From assembly GCA_934532985.1 (NCBI GenBank), contig CAKTAV010000015.1, positions 1 to 48,228 on the forward strand: a DNA stretch of 48,228 nt, in the 5' to 3' direction. Shown here one piece after another: positions 39,130 to 47,324 of this stretch. The DNA comes from an uncultured Butyricicoccus sp. (lineage in GTDB: Bacteria; Bacillota; Clostridia; Oscillospirales; Butyricicoccaceae). Below the pieces are notes generated by a model. That model had not been told where the DNA came from. It searched no databases and saw nothing but the letters and a program-made list of their open reading frames with translations. How positions within the stretch are numbered: position 1 is the stretch's first letter; the number at the start of each line of letters is the position of its first letter. A program made the position numbers and the translations under genes.

Positions 39130-39381
39130 TTTCTTCCGCTCTTTTCCAATTATCGATTTTTGCATTTTTTATTCTCGAATTTTATCATATTATAGCATGC
39201 AACGAACGTAAAGAAAATATATTCCGAAAAAACAACATATCAAAAGAGAAAAATGCATGAAATTCTCCTATCCGTTTTGGTGGGGATTTCATATAATAGT
39301 GCCAGATTCAAAAAGAAACGTCGACAATTCTTTTGAAGTCAAACTCTAAATTTTACTACAAAATGAGAGGAGACTTTCCGC
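39130..39381. promoter_or_regulatory. Divergent regulatory region between AraC-GH39 paralogue 1 and the GPH symporter
   Basis: The minus-strand promoter for the regulator is TTTTCT, 17 bp, TATAAT (39189-39217). On the plus strand a perfect TATAAT (39292-39297) precedes the symporter, but no good -35 lies at 17 bp (TATCCG). A good -10 with a poor -35 is typical of promoters that need an AraC-type activator. The stretch is AT-rich; I could not define operator repeats. Confidence 0.55.
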
Positions 39382-40743
39382 ATGGATGGTGTAAAAGAAA
39401 AGAAATATTTGAAGTGGTATAACATACTCGGTTATGGTACAGGCGATGTCGCCGCAAATCTGGCGAATGCCTTTATCAATATGTTTATCCTGATCTATAT
39501 GACCGATACTGTCGGCGTCAACGCCGGTATCATCGGCGTCATGATTCTGGTCGCCAAGTGCTTTGACGGCTTTACCGACCTGATTTTTGGCCACTGCATT
39601 GACCGTACAAAAACTAAGATGGGCAAGGCGCGTCCGTGGATGTTCTTTGCACAGTTCGGCGTCTCTATCTGCGTTGTCCTGATGTTCTCCATTCCGAGCG
39701 GCATGAGCGACACCATGAAGTATGTCTGGTTCTTCCTGACCTACATCTGTGAGATGTCCCTGTTCTACACCGCAAACAACATCGCCTATTCGTCCCTGAC
39801 CGCACTGTCCACCAAGAACAGTGAGGAGCGCGTTCTTCTGGGAACCGTTCGTTTTGTATTCTCGATTGCTACCAACCTATTTATTGCATACGTCGGCGTA
39901 TCCCTTCCGTCCAAGATTGGATATTCCAACACCGCAATTATTTTCTCTATTGCAGCCATCATCATCAATACCATCGCTGTATTCTCTGTCCGCGAGCTGC
40001 CGGAGGAAGAGCTGATGGATGCCTCAGATGTACAGTCTGGTACGGACTCCAAGCCGTCTCTGCTGGAGTCGCTCAAGATCGTCTTTACCAACAAGTACTT
40101 TATCATGGTTCTGCTCAGCTATCTGCTGTTCTATATCTATTACGGAACGATGGGCTCCGGTGTCTACTACTTTACGTATGTCATGCATGACGCCAATCTG
40201 TACAGCACCTATAGCTCTGCAAACCTGCTTCCGATGATCCCAGGTCTGATTATCACCCCGATTCTCGTCAAAAAATTCGGTATGTATAAGTCCAATCTGG
40301 CTGGTTATGTTCTGGCAATTCTGGCTTCCATCCTGCTGATGTTTGGCGGCTTCCAGGGCAGCTTCACGGTCATCATGATCGCTACCGTTCTTCGTGCTCT
40401 CGGCACTGCTCCGCTGACCGGTGACCAGAACGCACTGATCGCCGAGGCGTCCGAGTACTCCTACCACAAGCACGGCAAGCGCATTGATGGTATGATGTAC
40501 TCCTGCTCTACCATCGGCAACAAGGTCGGCAACGGCATCGGTTCGGCTATGACTGGTATCCTGCTGGCAGCAAGCGGCTACGTCAATGGTGCAGCACAGC
40601 AGAGCGAGTCCTGCATCAATATGCTCAACGGTCTGTTCTTTGTACTGCCGCTGGTTATCATGATTCTTCTGTTCATCGACCTGTTCTTCCTGAAGGTAGA
40701 AGATGCCAATAAGAAGTGGGCCGCAGAACACAACGCACAGTAA
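39382..40743 (+). CDS. GPH-family sugar:cation symporter (1)
   Basis: A 453-residue, twelve-segment carrier of the glycoside-pentoside-hexuronide family (MelB/XylP/UidB-like). Typical elements are LGYGTGDVAANLANAFINMF in segment 1, DGFTDLIFGHCIDRTKTKMG in the cytoplasmic loop after segment 2, and GKARPWMFF. The conserved Asp of segment 2 (DGFTD) fits cation-coupled transport of a glycoside or oligosaccharide. GAGAGGAG precedes the ATG. It is the first gene of the operon divergent from AraC-GH39 paralogue 1, with the MBL-fold gene 37 bp downstream. The substrate is probably a xylose- or hexuronide-type sugar but not fixed. Confidence 0.93.
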   Translation: MDGVKEKKYLKWYNILGYGTGDVAANLANAFINMFILIYMTDTVGVNAGIIGVMILVAKCFDGFTDLIFGHCIDRTKTKMGKARPWMFFAQFGVSICVVLMFSIPSGMSDTMKYVWFFLTYICEMSLFYTANNIAYSSLTALSTKNSEERVLLGTVRFVFSIATNLFIAYVGVSLPSKIGYSNTAIIFSIAAIIINTIAVFSVRELPEEELMDASDVQSGTDSKPSLLESLKIVFTNKYFIMVLLSYLLFYIYYGTMGSGVYYFTYVMHDANLYSTYSSANLLPMIPGLIITPILVKKFGMYKSNLAGYVLAILASILLMFGGFQGSFTVIMIATVLRALGTAPLTGDQNALIAEASEYSYHKHGKRIDGMMYSCSTIGNKVGNGIGSAMTGILLAASGYVNGAAQQSESCINMLNGLFFVLPLVIMILLFIDLFFLKVEDANKKWAAEHNAQ

Positions 40744-40780
40744 TCATCCATCATCCCATCGCAAAAGAAAGGCATTATCT

Positions 40781-42178
40781 ATGAAAACAGCGAATCCTAC
40801 CTGTTTTCCCCGGGAGGGAACGTACTGGTTCAGCGGTATTCACGTTGATCTCCAGTGCGGCACTCCGGGAGCAGAAATTCATTATACGGTAAACGGGGAC
40901 ACCCCCACCTTGGAAAGCCCGGTTTACCATCGTGAGCTTGGTCTCATTCCGCTGGAATCCGAATCCAAGCTGTATGAAAGCGTCACAACACGAACGGTCA
41001 TCCGCGCGATTGCGGTGGCGGAGGGCATGGAACCCTCCGCACCGGAGACGTTCATCTACGATACCGTCTGTGACGCCCGCACGAAATATCGCTATCGTGT
41101 CCTGCGGCAGGGCGAAGAGCTCGCCGATCTGTACTGCATCGAGGACTTCGATACCGATAAGATGTTCCTATTCGTCGGCACCAAGCGCGCGCTGCTCATC
41201 GATGCCGGTTATGATCCGGACGGCGACATGAAGTCGCTGGTGGACACGCTGTGTCATGACATTCCGTATGACGTAGTAATTTCTCACGGTCATCCGGATC
41301 ACGTTCAGCAGGCCAATAAGTTCATTCAGGCCGGTGTTCCGGTGTATATGAACAAGCTGGACGAGGAGCTGCTTCCAATGTTCGACTATGACATTCTGCC
41401 GGATTACCACGATATGCAGGACGGCATGGTGTTTGACCTCGGCAATTCCGTCATTGATTTTTATCATGTTCCGGGTCATACGCCGGGCAGTATGATCGGC
41501 GTCGAGCGTCAGAGCGGCTATTGTTTCAGCTCGGATGCTCTCGGCAGCAACCGTCTGGAAAAGCCGGACACCGGCTGGATTCAGTTTGACACCCCCTGCT
41601 GTACGCTGGATCACGTGCTCGCACAGGTGCAGAAATTCCGCTGGCGCACACAGGGTCGTCTGACCAAGCTGTTCTCCGGACACAACACCTACGCGGTAGA
41701 GGCGAACATCTATCTGGACAATCTGGAAGCGGCCATTCAGGACGTCATCGACCACGGCGAGTCCGTGTTGAAGCCGACGCTCCGTTCCACCGAAGAGTGC
41801 ATGGGCTCCAGCCGGATTGCCGTCCGCGGCAGCTATGTCTATGACCCGGATTGGGCCGCGGTTAACGTCGGCCATGTATTCTCGGAGGGCTTTGAGCCAC
41901 AAAAAAACACCGACCTCAATTGGATCGGTGTAAAAAACGGCAGTCTTTCCCCTACCTTTGACCGAGCGGTCACCGAGTACATATTAAAATGCAGCGATAC
42001 CGCGGTTGTTCTGAGTGCGATTACCAGTTCAACCTACAGCGCGTTGTCGTTAAACGGTGAACGCATCACTTCCAAACAGGATATCGCGCTGGATGTACAG
42101 CATGGTGAACAGCTCGCATTCGACGTCGAGTCTCCGGATCACACTTCTCACAAGCGCTATATTCTCACAATATTGTGA
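40781..42178 (+). CDS. Chitobiase-C-like / metallo-beta-lactamase / cadherin-like three-domain protein
   Basis: 465 residues, no signal peptide. Residues 1-95 resemble the chitobiase/beta-hexosaminidase C-terminal domain (AEIHYTVNGDTPTLESPVYH). Residues about 105-330 are an MBL-fold hydrolase with HGHPDH (169-174), His233 in PGHTPGS, Asp252 in SSDALG and His301 in FSGHNTY, a complete two-metal site. Residues about 385-465 look like a cadherin-like beta-sandwich (PF12733 type: LSPTFDRAVTEYILKC ... KRYILTIL). Lactonase, phosphodiesterase or esterase activity on an imported sugar derivative is plausible. AAAGAAAGG precedes the ATG. It is encoded after a GPH symporter. I know of no characterised protein with this architecture. 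Confidence 0.85.
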   Translation: MKTANPTCFPREGTYWFSGIHVDLQCGTPGAEIHYTVNGDTPTLESPVYHRELGLIPLESESKLYESVTTRTVIRAIAVAEGMEPSAPETFIYDTVCDARTKYRYRVLRQGEELADLYCIEDFDTDKMFLFVGTKRALLIDAGYDPDGDMKSLVDTLCHDIPYDVVISHGHPDHVQQANKFIQAGVPVYMNKLDEELLPMFDYDILPDYHDMQDGMVFDLGNSVIDFYHVPGHTPGSMIGVERQSGYCFSSDALGSNRLEKPDTGWIQFDTPCCTLDHVLAQVQKFRWRTQGRLTKLFSGHNTYAVEANIYLDNLEAAIQDVIDHGESVLKPTLRSTEECMGSSRIAVRGSYVYDPDWAAVNVGHVFSEGFEPQKNTDLNWIGVKNGSLSPTFDRAVTEYILKCSDTAVVLSAITSSTYSALSLNGERITSKQDIALDVQHGEQLAFDVESPDHTSHKRYILTIL

Positions 42179-42197
42179 TTCACTCTTTCTTTTCCTG

Positions 42198-42237
42198 CCA
42201 ACCCTTCCGGATGCCCCGGAGGGGTTGGTTTTTTTGT
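42198..42237 (+). terminator. Terminator of the GPH symporter/MBL operon
   Basis: CCAACCCTTCCGG and CCGGAGGGGTTGG form a long stem with one bulge and a 4-nt loop, then seven T's. Confidence 0.9.
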
Positions 42238-42309
42238 TGTAAGCGCTTCTTCGTATCTCACCTTCTGTTCTATTACAAAGAGATCTCATTCCAGCAACTA
42301 CTTTTTTTG

Positions 42310-42338
42310 TTGATTTTTGTAAATCATTCTGGTAAACT
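42310..42338 (+). promoter_or_regulatory. Promoter of the type I toxin mRNA
   Basis: TTGATT, 17 bp, TAAACT. The transcript would start near 42345 and end at the shared terminator, about 210 nt, the size of RNA I in the par locus of pAD1. Confidence 0.75.
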
Positions 42339-42384
42339 ATCCTTGTTACCGCTCCGATCTGGCGCAGTCTGTGACAGGGAGGGG

Positions 42385-42413
42385 GTGTTTCCTGTGGAAG
42401 TACTTATATCCTT
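42385..42413 (+). repeat. Split direct repeat, toxin-side copy (DRa/DRb-like)
   Basis: GTGTTTCC followed after 8 bases by TACTTATATCCTT. The same pair with the same spacing occurs at 42564-42592. This copy spans the toxin RBS-to-start region and first codons. Confidence 0.9.
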
Positions 42414-42480
42414 CTTTCTCTCTGTTGCGGCAAGTGTAATCGCCGCTTACATTTGCAAGTGGTTAGATGGTGAGAAATAA
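42394..42480 (+). CDS. Fst-like type I toxin, 28-residue hydrophobic peptide
   Basis: A tiny peptide starting at GTG 42394 with GGAGGGGGTG six bases upstream. Its N-terminal 20 residues form one membrane helix (VLISFFLSVAASVIAAYICK) and a short charged tail WLDGEK follows, the plan of Fst/TxpA-type membrane toxins. It is embedded in a type I module: convergent antisense RNA from 42604-42632, paired direct repeats and a shared bidirectional terminator. Overexpression of such peptides damages membranes or nucleoid organisation. The tail is shorter than in Fst itself. Located between the MBL operon and AraC-GH39 paralogue 2. Confidence 0.8.
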   Translation: MEVLISFFLSVAASVIAAYICKWLDGEK

Positions 42481-42522
42481 TATCCCGGTAATTAACCCCG
42501 GTTGACTGCTCCGCAAAAGCAG

Positions 42523-42559
42523 TAAAAACCCCCAGCAGGGGCAACTGCTGGGGGTTTTG
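42523..42559. terminator. Bidirectional terminator shared by toxin mRNA and antitoxin RNA
   Basis: AACCCCCAGCAG and CTGCTGGGGGTT form a 12-bp stem with a 6-nt loop, with TTTT on the plus side and TTTTTA on the minus side. A shared terminator lets the two RNAs pair at their 3' ends. Confidence 0.92.
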
Positions 42560-42598
42560 CTCTGTGTTTCCACATGGCATACTTATATCCTTTGCCTA
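42525..42598 (-). ncRNA. Antitoxin antisense RNA (RNA II-like), about 70 nt
   Basis: Predicted from a consensus-like promoter at 42604-42632 to the shared terminator. The RNA carries the complement of both repeat blocks and so can pair with the toxin mRNA around its initiation codon, as well as through the terminator loop. RNA II of the par locus is about 65 nt, so size and layout agree. Confidence 0.78.
42564..42592 (+). repeat. Split direct repeat, antitoxin-side copy (DRa/DRb-like)
   Basis: GTGTTTCC, 8 bases, TACTTATATCCTT: 22 of 29 positions identical to 42385-42413, with all but one of the differences in the middle 8 bases. In the minus-strand RNA it is complementary to the toxin mRNA. 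Confidence 0.9.
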
Positions 42599-42603
42599 TT
42601 TGC

Positions 42604-42632
42604 AGTGTAGCACCTTTTGGGTTCCGCGTCAA
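42604..42632 (-). promoter_or_regulatory. Promoter of the antitoxin RNA
   Basis: On the minus strand TTGACG, 17 bp, TACACT; a better -35 than the toxin promoter, as expected for an abundant short-lived antisense RNA. Confidence 0.8.
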
Positions 42633-42678
42633 GATGTTTTGAAGTATTTGGTAAGCGCGCCAATCTAGACGCAAATCT

Positions 42679-45156
42679 TTACTCTACATCTACATATGAA
42701 ATATGCAGCACACGGCACTCCTGTGGTTGAAGAATACAGCTAATATCCAGTGTATGATCGTTCACTTTTTGTTTACTAATATGGTATCCCGGCTCAGATA
42801 AATGCTGCAAATAGGTAAACTGATTTATCGTCAGCGGAATATTTCTCCCCGCGCGAACCCATGCGTCAAACACACTGCCGTGCTCCCGATTCAAAAAGCG
42901 CGTTTCGATAGAATACATGCCATTTTGCAGGCCATCCAGCTCAAACGTCAGCCCACGCGGCGGAATGGCGACGCAGGCCATATAGGGGTCTCGCCGTTCC
43001 AGATCAGAGATATAGCTATTGCGGTACAGTTCATGATACTCGCCATAATTCGATGCAATAATGCAAATGGTATGCTTATCCACTGCGGCAAGCCATCCAT
43101 CTCCCCTGCCCACCATGCCGCCGGACAGCTGCGATAGCAGCCACAGTCCCTGATAATTACTTTTCGTCAATCCATTATAGGTAAACAGCCCAAACCCACC
43201 ATGAAAAATCTCTGCCGAAGGCGAAAGCACATCCTCTGTGTAATCACTCAGCATCCAATATCCCATACACCATGTACGATCATAGTTATTCACAATGTTT
43301 CGCACCAAATACGTGGAATTATAACAGGTATCATTACACAAATCACATTGCAGAAAGGTTGCGCCCCACGCTTCGATCGCCAAGTCCTCCAATGAATAGC
43401 CGTGCTCTGCGAGCACAACGGCATAGCGATCCAGATAATGCTCCATAAAATCTCGATCTTCACTGATCGGAAGCGGAATTTTCGTCTGTTCGTAAAATAT
43501 CTCCCAAAAATCCTGTTTTTTCTGCGTCATATCATAGGGAAAGCACTGGCAAGTAATAAAATCCGGTCTGCAGTGATTAAGGCTACAATACTGCATAAAA
43601 TCGTCAAATGCAGCGCCCTCTTCCGAAACGGCAATGCTGATATCCATTCCCGGGCCGCCAACCGGAATCTGCCCGTCTATCTCCTTAATCGCTTCAAAGC
43701 TCGCCTGAAAAAACTCCGCATACTGCTCCATCGTAAAAAAATGGTGGCAGGCGTAAATACAGCTCATCGGTGTAAACCGCCACTGCCGCACCGCATAAAT
43801 GCCATATCTCTCTACACAATGCAGCAGAAAAACCCGTACAATTGTTTTCCATTCTTCCATCGAGCTTGGCATACAAACATATGCCTGCGAGGCATACTGC
43901 GGCGCACAGTTTTGCGCCAGTGCCTGCGGGATAAATCCCAGCTCCAGATACGGTGTCAGATTCACACTGCGCATAAAGTCCAGAATCAAATCAATATATA
44001 CGAAATTATAGACTAAATTTCCCGTGCTGTCTCGTTTGCAAAACAGCAGACGATCATCAAAAATCCCATGAAATCGAAGATATTGAAATCCGATCTGTGT
44101 TTGAATCTGCCGCAGCTGTGTCTGCACTTCCGCACTTAATATATCCTTTGCCCAGCCAACATTCAGCAGCCGTCTCCAGCTGTTCTTTATTGGCGTCCGC
44201 TGTGCTGTATCCACCATCAACGAATAGCGTTCTACTTTTTGTACCATAGGGCGTTCAATCTTTTGATGAACCATCGCATCCGCATACTTAATCAGCGGAC
44301 GTATCAATCGATCATCCGCCTGCATCGTCTGGTCCATATAAGTCGGCAGTGCGGCAGCCGTCGTTTGGAACCTCCTCCGGTAATTTTTCGGCGTACAGTT
44401 GTATTGCTGACGAAAGCGCGAAATCAGTGCACTCGGTGAAGAAAATCCCAAATCATATGCTATATCTGTAATGCTGCTGCCTGTTGTGCGCAATGCGTTG
44501 GCCGCCGCCTGTACGCGCAGCTGAAGCACATACTGCATGAACGAAACACCCATATGTGCGGTAAAGTACCGTGTCAGCCAGCTCACCGAAATATGCAGTG
44601 TATCTGCTGCGCTTTCCAAGGAAATCCGGTCACGAAAATGTTCTTGTGCATATTCCAGCAACGTCTGCAGCTGCAATAGCTGTGGCGGCGACTCGCTCTG
44701 TCCCTTGTTTTCCCGGCCAAAGAGGCGGAATAGCGTATCATATAACGTCAGCATCTGTCCGCTCAATTCCAAGCTGGAGGTCGTTCTCTGTTGATAATAA
44801 AGCTGAAATAAATTCGCCATTCGGCGGCGCAGCGGCAGCAAACACTTCTGTTCCTCTTCCGGGAGATTACAGCTGTACATCTCTATATCATATCGTGGCA
44901 GCTCCGGCATTGCAGCATATAAAAAATCTGCTTTTGTCAGCATGATCGCCGCCGCTGCCTGTTCCGTCGATGTCACCGTATAGATATGCATCGGAGCAAA
45001 GGCTACGATATCCTCCGGATTCAGCGTATAACTTCCATTACTGTCAGTCAGCGTAATCGAACCGCGCAGCATATACAATATCATATACTCCTGCTGCCAT
45101 AGAGTCTCCGATTGATCGAAAAAATGAATATCCAATTGAAACGGGGTCGAAAACAT
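42679..45156 (-). CDS. AraC-family regulator fused to a GH39-like domain (paralogue 2)
   Basis: 825 residues with the same architecture as 36676-39129. An N-terminal cupin is followed by HTH_18 at about 160-264 (ISLESAADTLHISVSWLTRY, SITDIAYDLGFSSPSALISR), then a GH39-like region to the end (RFHGIFDDRLLFC, YLELGFIPQALAQ, HCVERYGIYAVRQWRF). The acid/base block reads WRFTPMSCI and has lost W-N-E-P; the nucleophile block is LAIEAWGA, keeping one Glu. Both paralogues therefore look like non-hydrolytic sugar sensors. AAGGTG precedes the ATG. The SGNH-symporter operon upstream on the same strand (45303-47324) is the likely target. Confidence 0.88.
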   Translation of the reverse strand: MFSTPFQLDIHFFDQSETLWQQEYMILYMLRGSITLTDSNGSYTLNPEDIVAFAPMHIYTVTSTEQAAAAIMLTKADFLYAAMPELPRYDIEMYSCNLPEEEQKCLLPLRRRMANLFQLYYQQRTTSSLELSGQMLTLYDTLFRLFGRENKGQSESPPQLLQLQTLLEYAQEHFRDRISLESAADTLHISVSWLTRYFTAHMGVSFMQYVLQLRVQAAANALRTTGSSITDIAYDLGFSSPSALISRFRQQYNCTPKNYRRRFQTTAAALPTYMDQTMQADDRLIRPLIKYADAMVHQKIERPMVQKVERYSLMVDTAQRTPIKNSWRRLLNVGWAKDILSAEVQTQLRQIQTQIGFQYLRFHGIFDDRLLFCKRDSTGNLVYNFVYIDLILDFMRSVNLTPYLELGFIPQALAQNCAPQYASQAYVCMPSSMEEWKTIVRVFLLHCVERYGIYAVRQWRFTPMSCIYACHHFFTMEQYAEFFQASFEAIKEIDGQIPVGGPGMDISIAVSEEGAAFDDFMQYCSLNHCRPDFITCQCFPYDMTQKKQDFWEIFYEQTKIPLPISEDRDFMEHYLDRYAVVLAEHGYSLEDLAIEAWGATFLQCDLCNDTCYNSTYLVRNIVNNYDRTWCMGYWMLSDYTEDVLSPSAEIFHGGFGLFTYNGLTKSNYQGLWLLSQLSGGMVGRGDGWLAAVDKHTICIIASNYGEYHELYRNSYISDLERRDPYMACVAIPPRGLTFELDGLQNGMYSIETRFLNREHGSVFDAWVRAGRNIPLTINQFTYLQHLSEPGYHISKQKVNDHTLDISCILQPQECRVLHISYVDVE

Positions 45157-45248
45157 AGCATCACCTTTCGGACAGAAATAATACGTTATCTTTAGTATAG
45201 CATAGCATCAGAGCAAACAACAGACACTTTTCATATCAGGGCGAAAAG

Positions 45249-45284
45249 GCAAACGGCTCAAAGGCAATGCTTTGAACCGTTTGC
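45249..45284 (-). terminator. Terminator of the SGNH/GPH-2 operon
   Basis: On the minus strand GCAAACGGTTCAAAG and CTTTGAGCCGTTTGC form a 15-position stem with one G-U, a 6-nt loop and CTTTTC. It separates the operon from the AraC-GH39 gene that follows. Confidence 0.82.
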
Positions 45285-45302
45285 AAAGAAAAAAGAATGG
45301 TT

Positions 45303-46670
45303 TTAGTTTGTCTGCTTTGCTTCGCGCTCCGCCAGCTCCTTCATAATACGCGGATAAATCTTCTCCAGCGTGAAGGCAAGCAGCAGAACGGCAATGATTG
45401 CCCACGTTACCGCCGGACCATACAGGAACAGATTGCGAATAAACGAAACCGCCGAATCCGGCTGTACTGCCTGTGTACCGTCAAAGCCGCAGGCATTCAT
45501 GGCAAAGCCCATTACCGCATTGGTCAGACCGCCGCCAAGCTTCAGTGCCGCGGTGCAGGCACAGAAAATCATGCCCTCCAGACGGATACCGCTCTTCCAC
45601 TGGCCGTATTCTACCGTATCTGCAAGCAGTGCCCAGCAAACCGCAAGGTACATCGCATTGCCAACACCACGAACAAACGAACCTACCGTCATGACAGTGA
45701 TGCTAACCGGGGCAAGCCAGATGATGGCCGTTCCCACAAGGGCAACGATACAACCAGCCAGTGCAAAGTTTCTCTTGGACGTCTTCTTCAGAACCGGAAT
45801 CGCAAGCAGCGGAATGAAGAACAGTGGCAGGTTATATGCCGCATTGAAGTAACCGACAATCGTCGCATTGCCAAGAATGTATTTGCTGTAATATACCAGA
45901 TCTACACCGACAACCGTCTGGAATACCGCCAGAACGATATACGTCAGCGCAACAATCCACCAATACTTGTTGGTGAACAGAACCTTCAGCTTTGTCAGCA
46001 TAGAAACCGACTGCGATCTCTCGGTTTCTACATGAACACGCTCCTTGGTGTTCTTAAAGCAGATGAACAGCAGAACAACTGCGATTGCCGCATAGATGGA
46101 AACCGTCTTGATCCATGCCATCTGACCGCCGCCCATTTTGTCGACGAAGACCAGCGTAAACGAAGAAACAACCAGTGCAGAAATCGGGGAGAATACCGTG
46201 CGCAGAATCGTCAGATGAGCGCGGTCTTCCTGATCTCGCGTAATCGTCGAGGAAAGCGTCGAGAACGACAACGCCAATGCTGTGTAAATAATCGTATTCA
46301 GTAGGTTATATGTAATAAAGATATAGATGGTTCGCATCATCTCACTGCCGGATGGAACACAGAACAGTGCAATGGATGCTAACGCATACGGAATTGTCAT
46401 CCACAGGATCCACGCACGCGCCTTACCGTGCTTCGACTTCGTTTTGTCAAGCACAAAACCCATGCACACATCCGAAACGCCATCGAACAGGCGGGAAATC
46501 AGCATAATCGTACCGATAACCGCTGCATTCATGCCAATAACATCGGTATAAAAGAATACCAGCAGCGTGGAGCACATCGTAAACACAATGTTCTGCGCCG
46601 GGTCACCAATGCCATACGCTAATTTTTCACGCCATGATATTTTCTCTAAACCTTGCATTCTATTACCCAT
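45303..46670 (-). CDS. GPH-family sugar:cation symporter (2)
   Basis: A 455-residue carrier of the same family as 39382-40743 but clearly diverged. KLAYGIGDPAQNIVFTMCST is segment 1, and DGVSDVCMGFVLDKTKSKHG with GKARAWILW the characteristic loop with the cation-site Asp. Twelve membrane segments are apparent. The start at 46670 follows GGAGGTG. It lies 15 bp after the SGNH esterase gene, so the two are one operon: an esterase plus an uptake system. The adjacent AraC-GH39 paralogue 2 is separated by a terminator. Confidence 0.93.
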   Translation of the reverse strand: MGNRMQGLEKISWREKLAYGIGDPAQNIVFTMCSTLLVFFYTDVIGMNAAVIGTIMLISRLFDGVSDVCMGFVLDKTKSKHGKARAWILWMTIPYALASIALFCVPSGSEMMRTIYIFITYNLLNTIIYTALALSFSTLSSTITRDQEDRAHLTILRTVFSPISALVVSSFTLVFVDKMGGGQMAWIKTVSIYAAIAVVLLFICFKNTKERVHVETERSQSVSMLTKLKVLFTNKYWWIVALTYIVLAVFQTVVGVDLVYYSKYILGNATIVGYFNAAYNLPLFFIPLLAIPVLKKTSKRNFALAGCIVALVGTAIIWLAPVSITVMTVGSFVRGVGNAMYLAVCWALLADTVEYGQWKSGIRLEGMIFCACTAALKLGGGLTNAVMGFAMNACGFDGTQAVQPDSAVSFIRNLFLYGPAVTWAIIAVLLLAFTLEKIYPRIMKELAEREAKQTN

Positions 46671-46685
46671 TGATTTGCACCTCCA

Positions 46686-47324
46686 TCAGTATCCCATCGT
46701 TTTCATTTCTGCGATGATCTTTTCTGCCAGCAGAGCATGCTCTTGTGCATTTAAGTGCACACCATCCATACCGCTAGGCTGAATAAAGGAACCATCCACA
46801 AAGCCGCATCCGTACTGCTCGCTGAGCTTTCGGTATGCCTCCGGCAAACCGGCTACCATTTCCACAGAACGTTCATCATACTGTCCGTAATACGGACTCT
46901 CTGTGACATGAGAAATCATCGGCGGTGCTACAAGTAAAATCTTCGGCGCCTCCATCCGATCAATGGCCCATCGATCCGGCGTTTGAATCAGCTGAATCGT
47001 CTTTTCCATCGCATAACGAATGTTAAACAATGAATTGCTCAATATTGTCATGCTGTCATTCGTTCCAAGCATAATCACAACCAGGTCGATCGGATCATGC
47101 GTCGTCAACAGTGTCGGCAGTACCTGCATTCCATTGGTATTGGTCTCAATCGGGTGCGGAAAGCTAAGATTTCTTCCCGGCAGACCCTCTGCCACTACCT
47201 CATACTGCGGAAATGCCTTTGCAATGTGGCCCTCAAAACGCTGGTCACGCGGCAGACGTTTTCCAATATCCCATCCGCGATAACCCCACGTATTAGAGTC
47301 ACCATACAAAACTATCTTTTTCAT
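46686..47324 (-). CDS. SGNH/GDSL-family esterase
   Basis: A 212-residue cytoplasmic hydrolase of the SGNH fold. Block I is IVLYGDSNTWGYRG with the catalytic Ser, block II has EGLPGRN, block III is MLGTNDSM and block V is DGVHLNAQEH with the catalytic Asp and His. This spacing resembles the Axe2-like acetyl-xylooligosaccharide esterases and related arylesterases. No signal peptide, so it would act on imported sugar. AGGAGG precedes the ATG. First gene of the operon with GPH symporter 2, which suggests it deacylates the substrate that the symporter imports. Confidence 0.92.
   Translation of the reverse strand: MKKIVLYGDSNTWGYRGWDIGKRLPRDQRFEGHIAKAFPQYEVVAEGLPGRNLSFPHPIETNTNGMQVLPTLLTTHDPIDLVVIMLGTNDSMTILSNSLFNIRYAMEKTIQLIQTPDRWAIDRMEAPKILLVAPPMISHVTESPYYGQYDERSVEMVAGLPEAYRKLSEQYGCGFVDGSFIQPSGMDGVHLNAQEHALLAEKIIAEMKTMGY

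Noticed and set aside
42492..42674. 60-codon minus-strand frame overlapping the antitoxin RNA
   Set aside because: It starts upstream of the predicted antitoxin promoter, lacks an RBS and runs through the bidirectional terminator.
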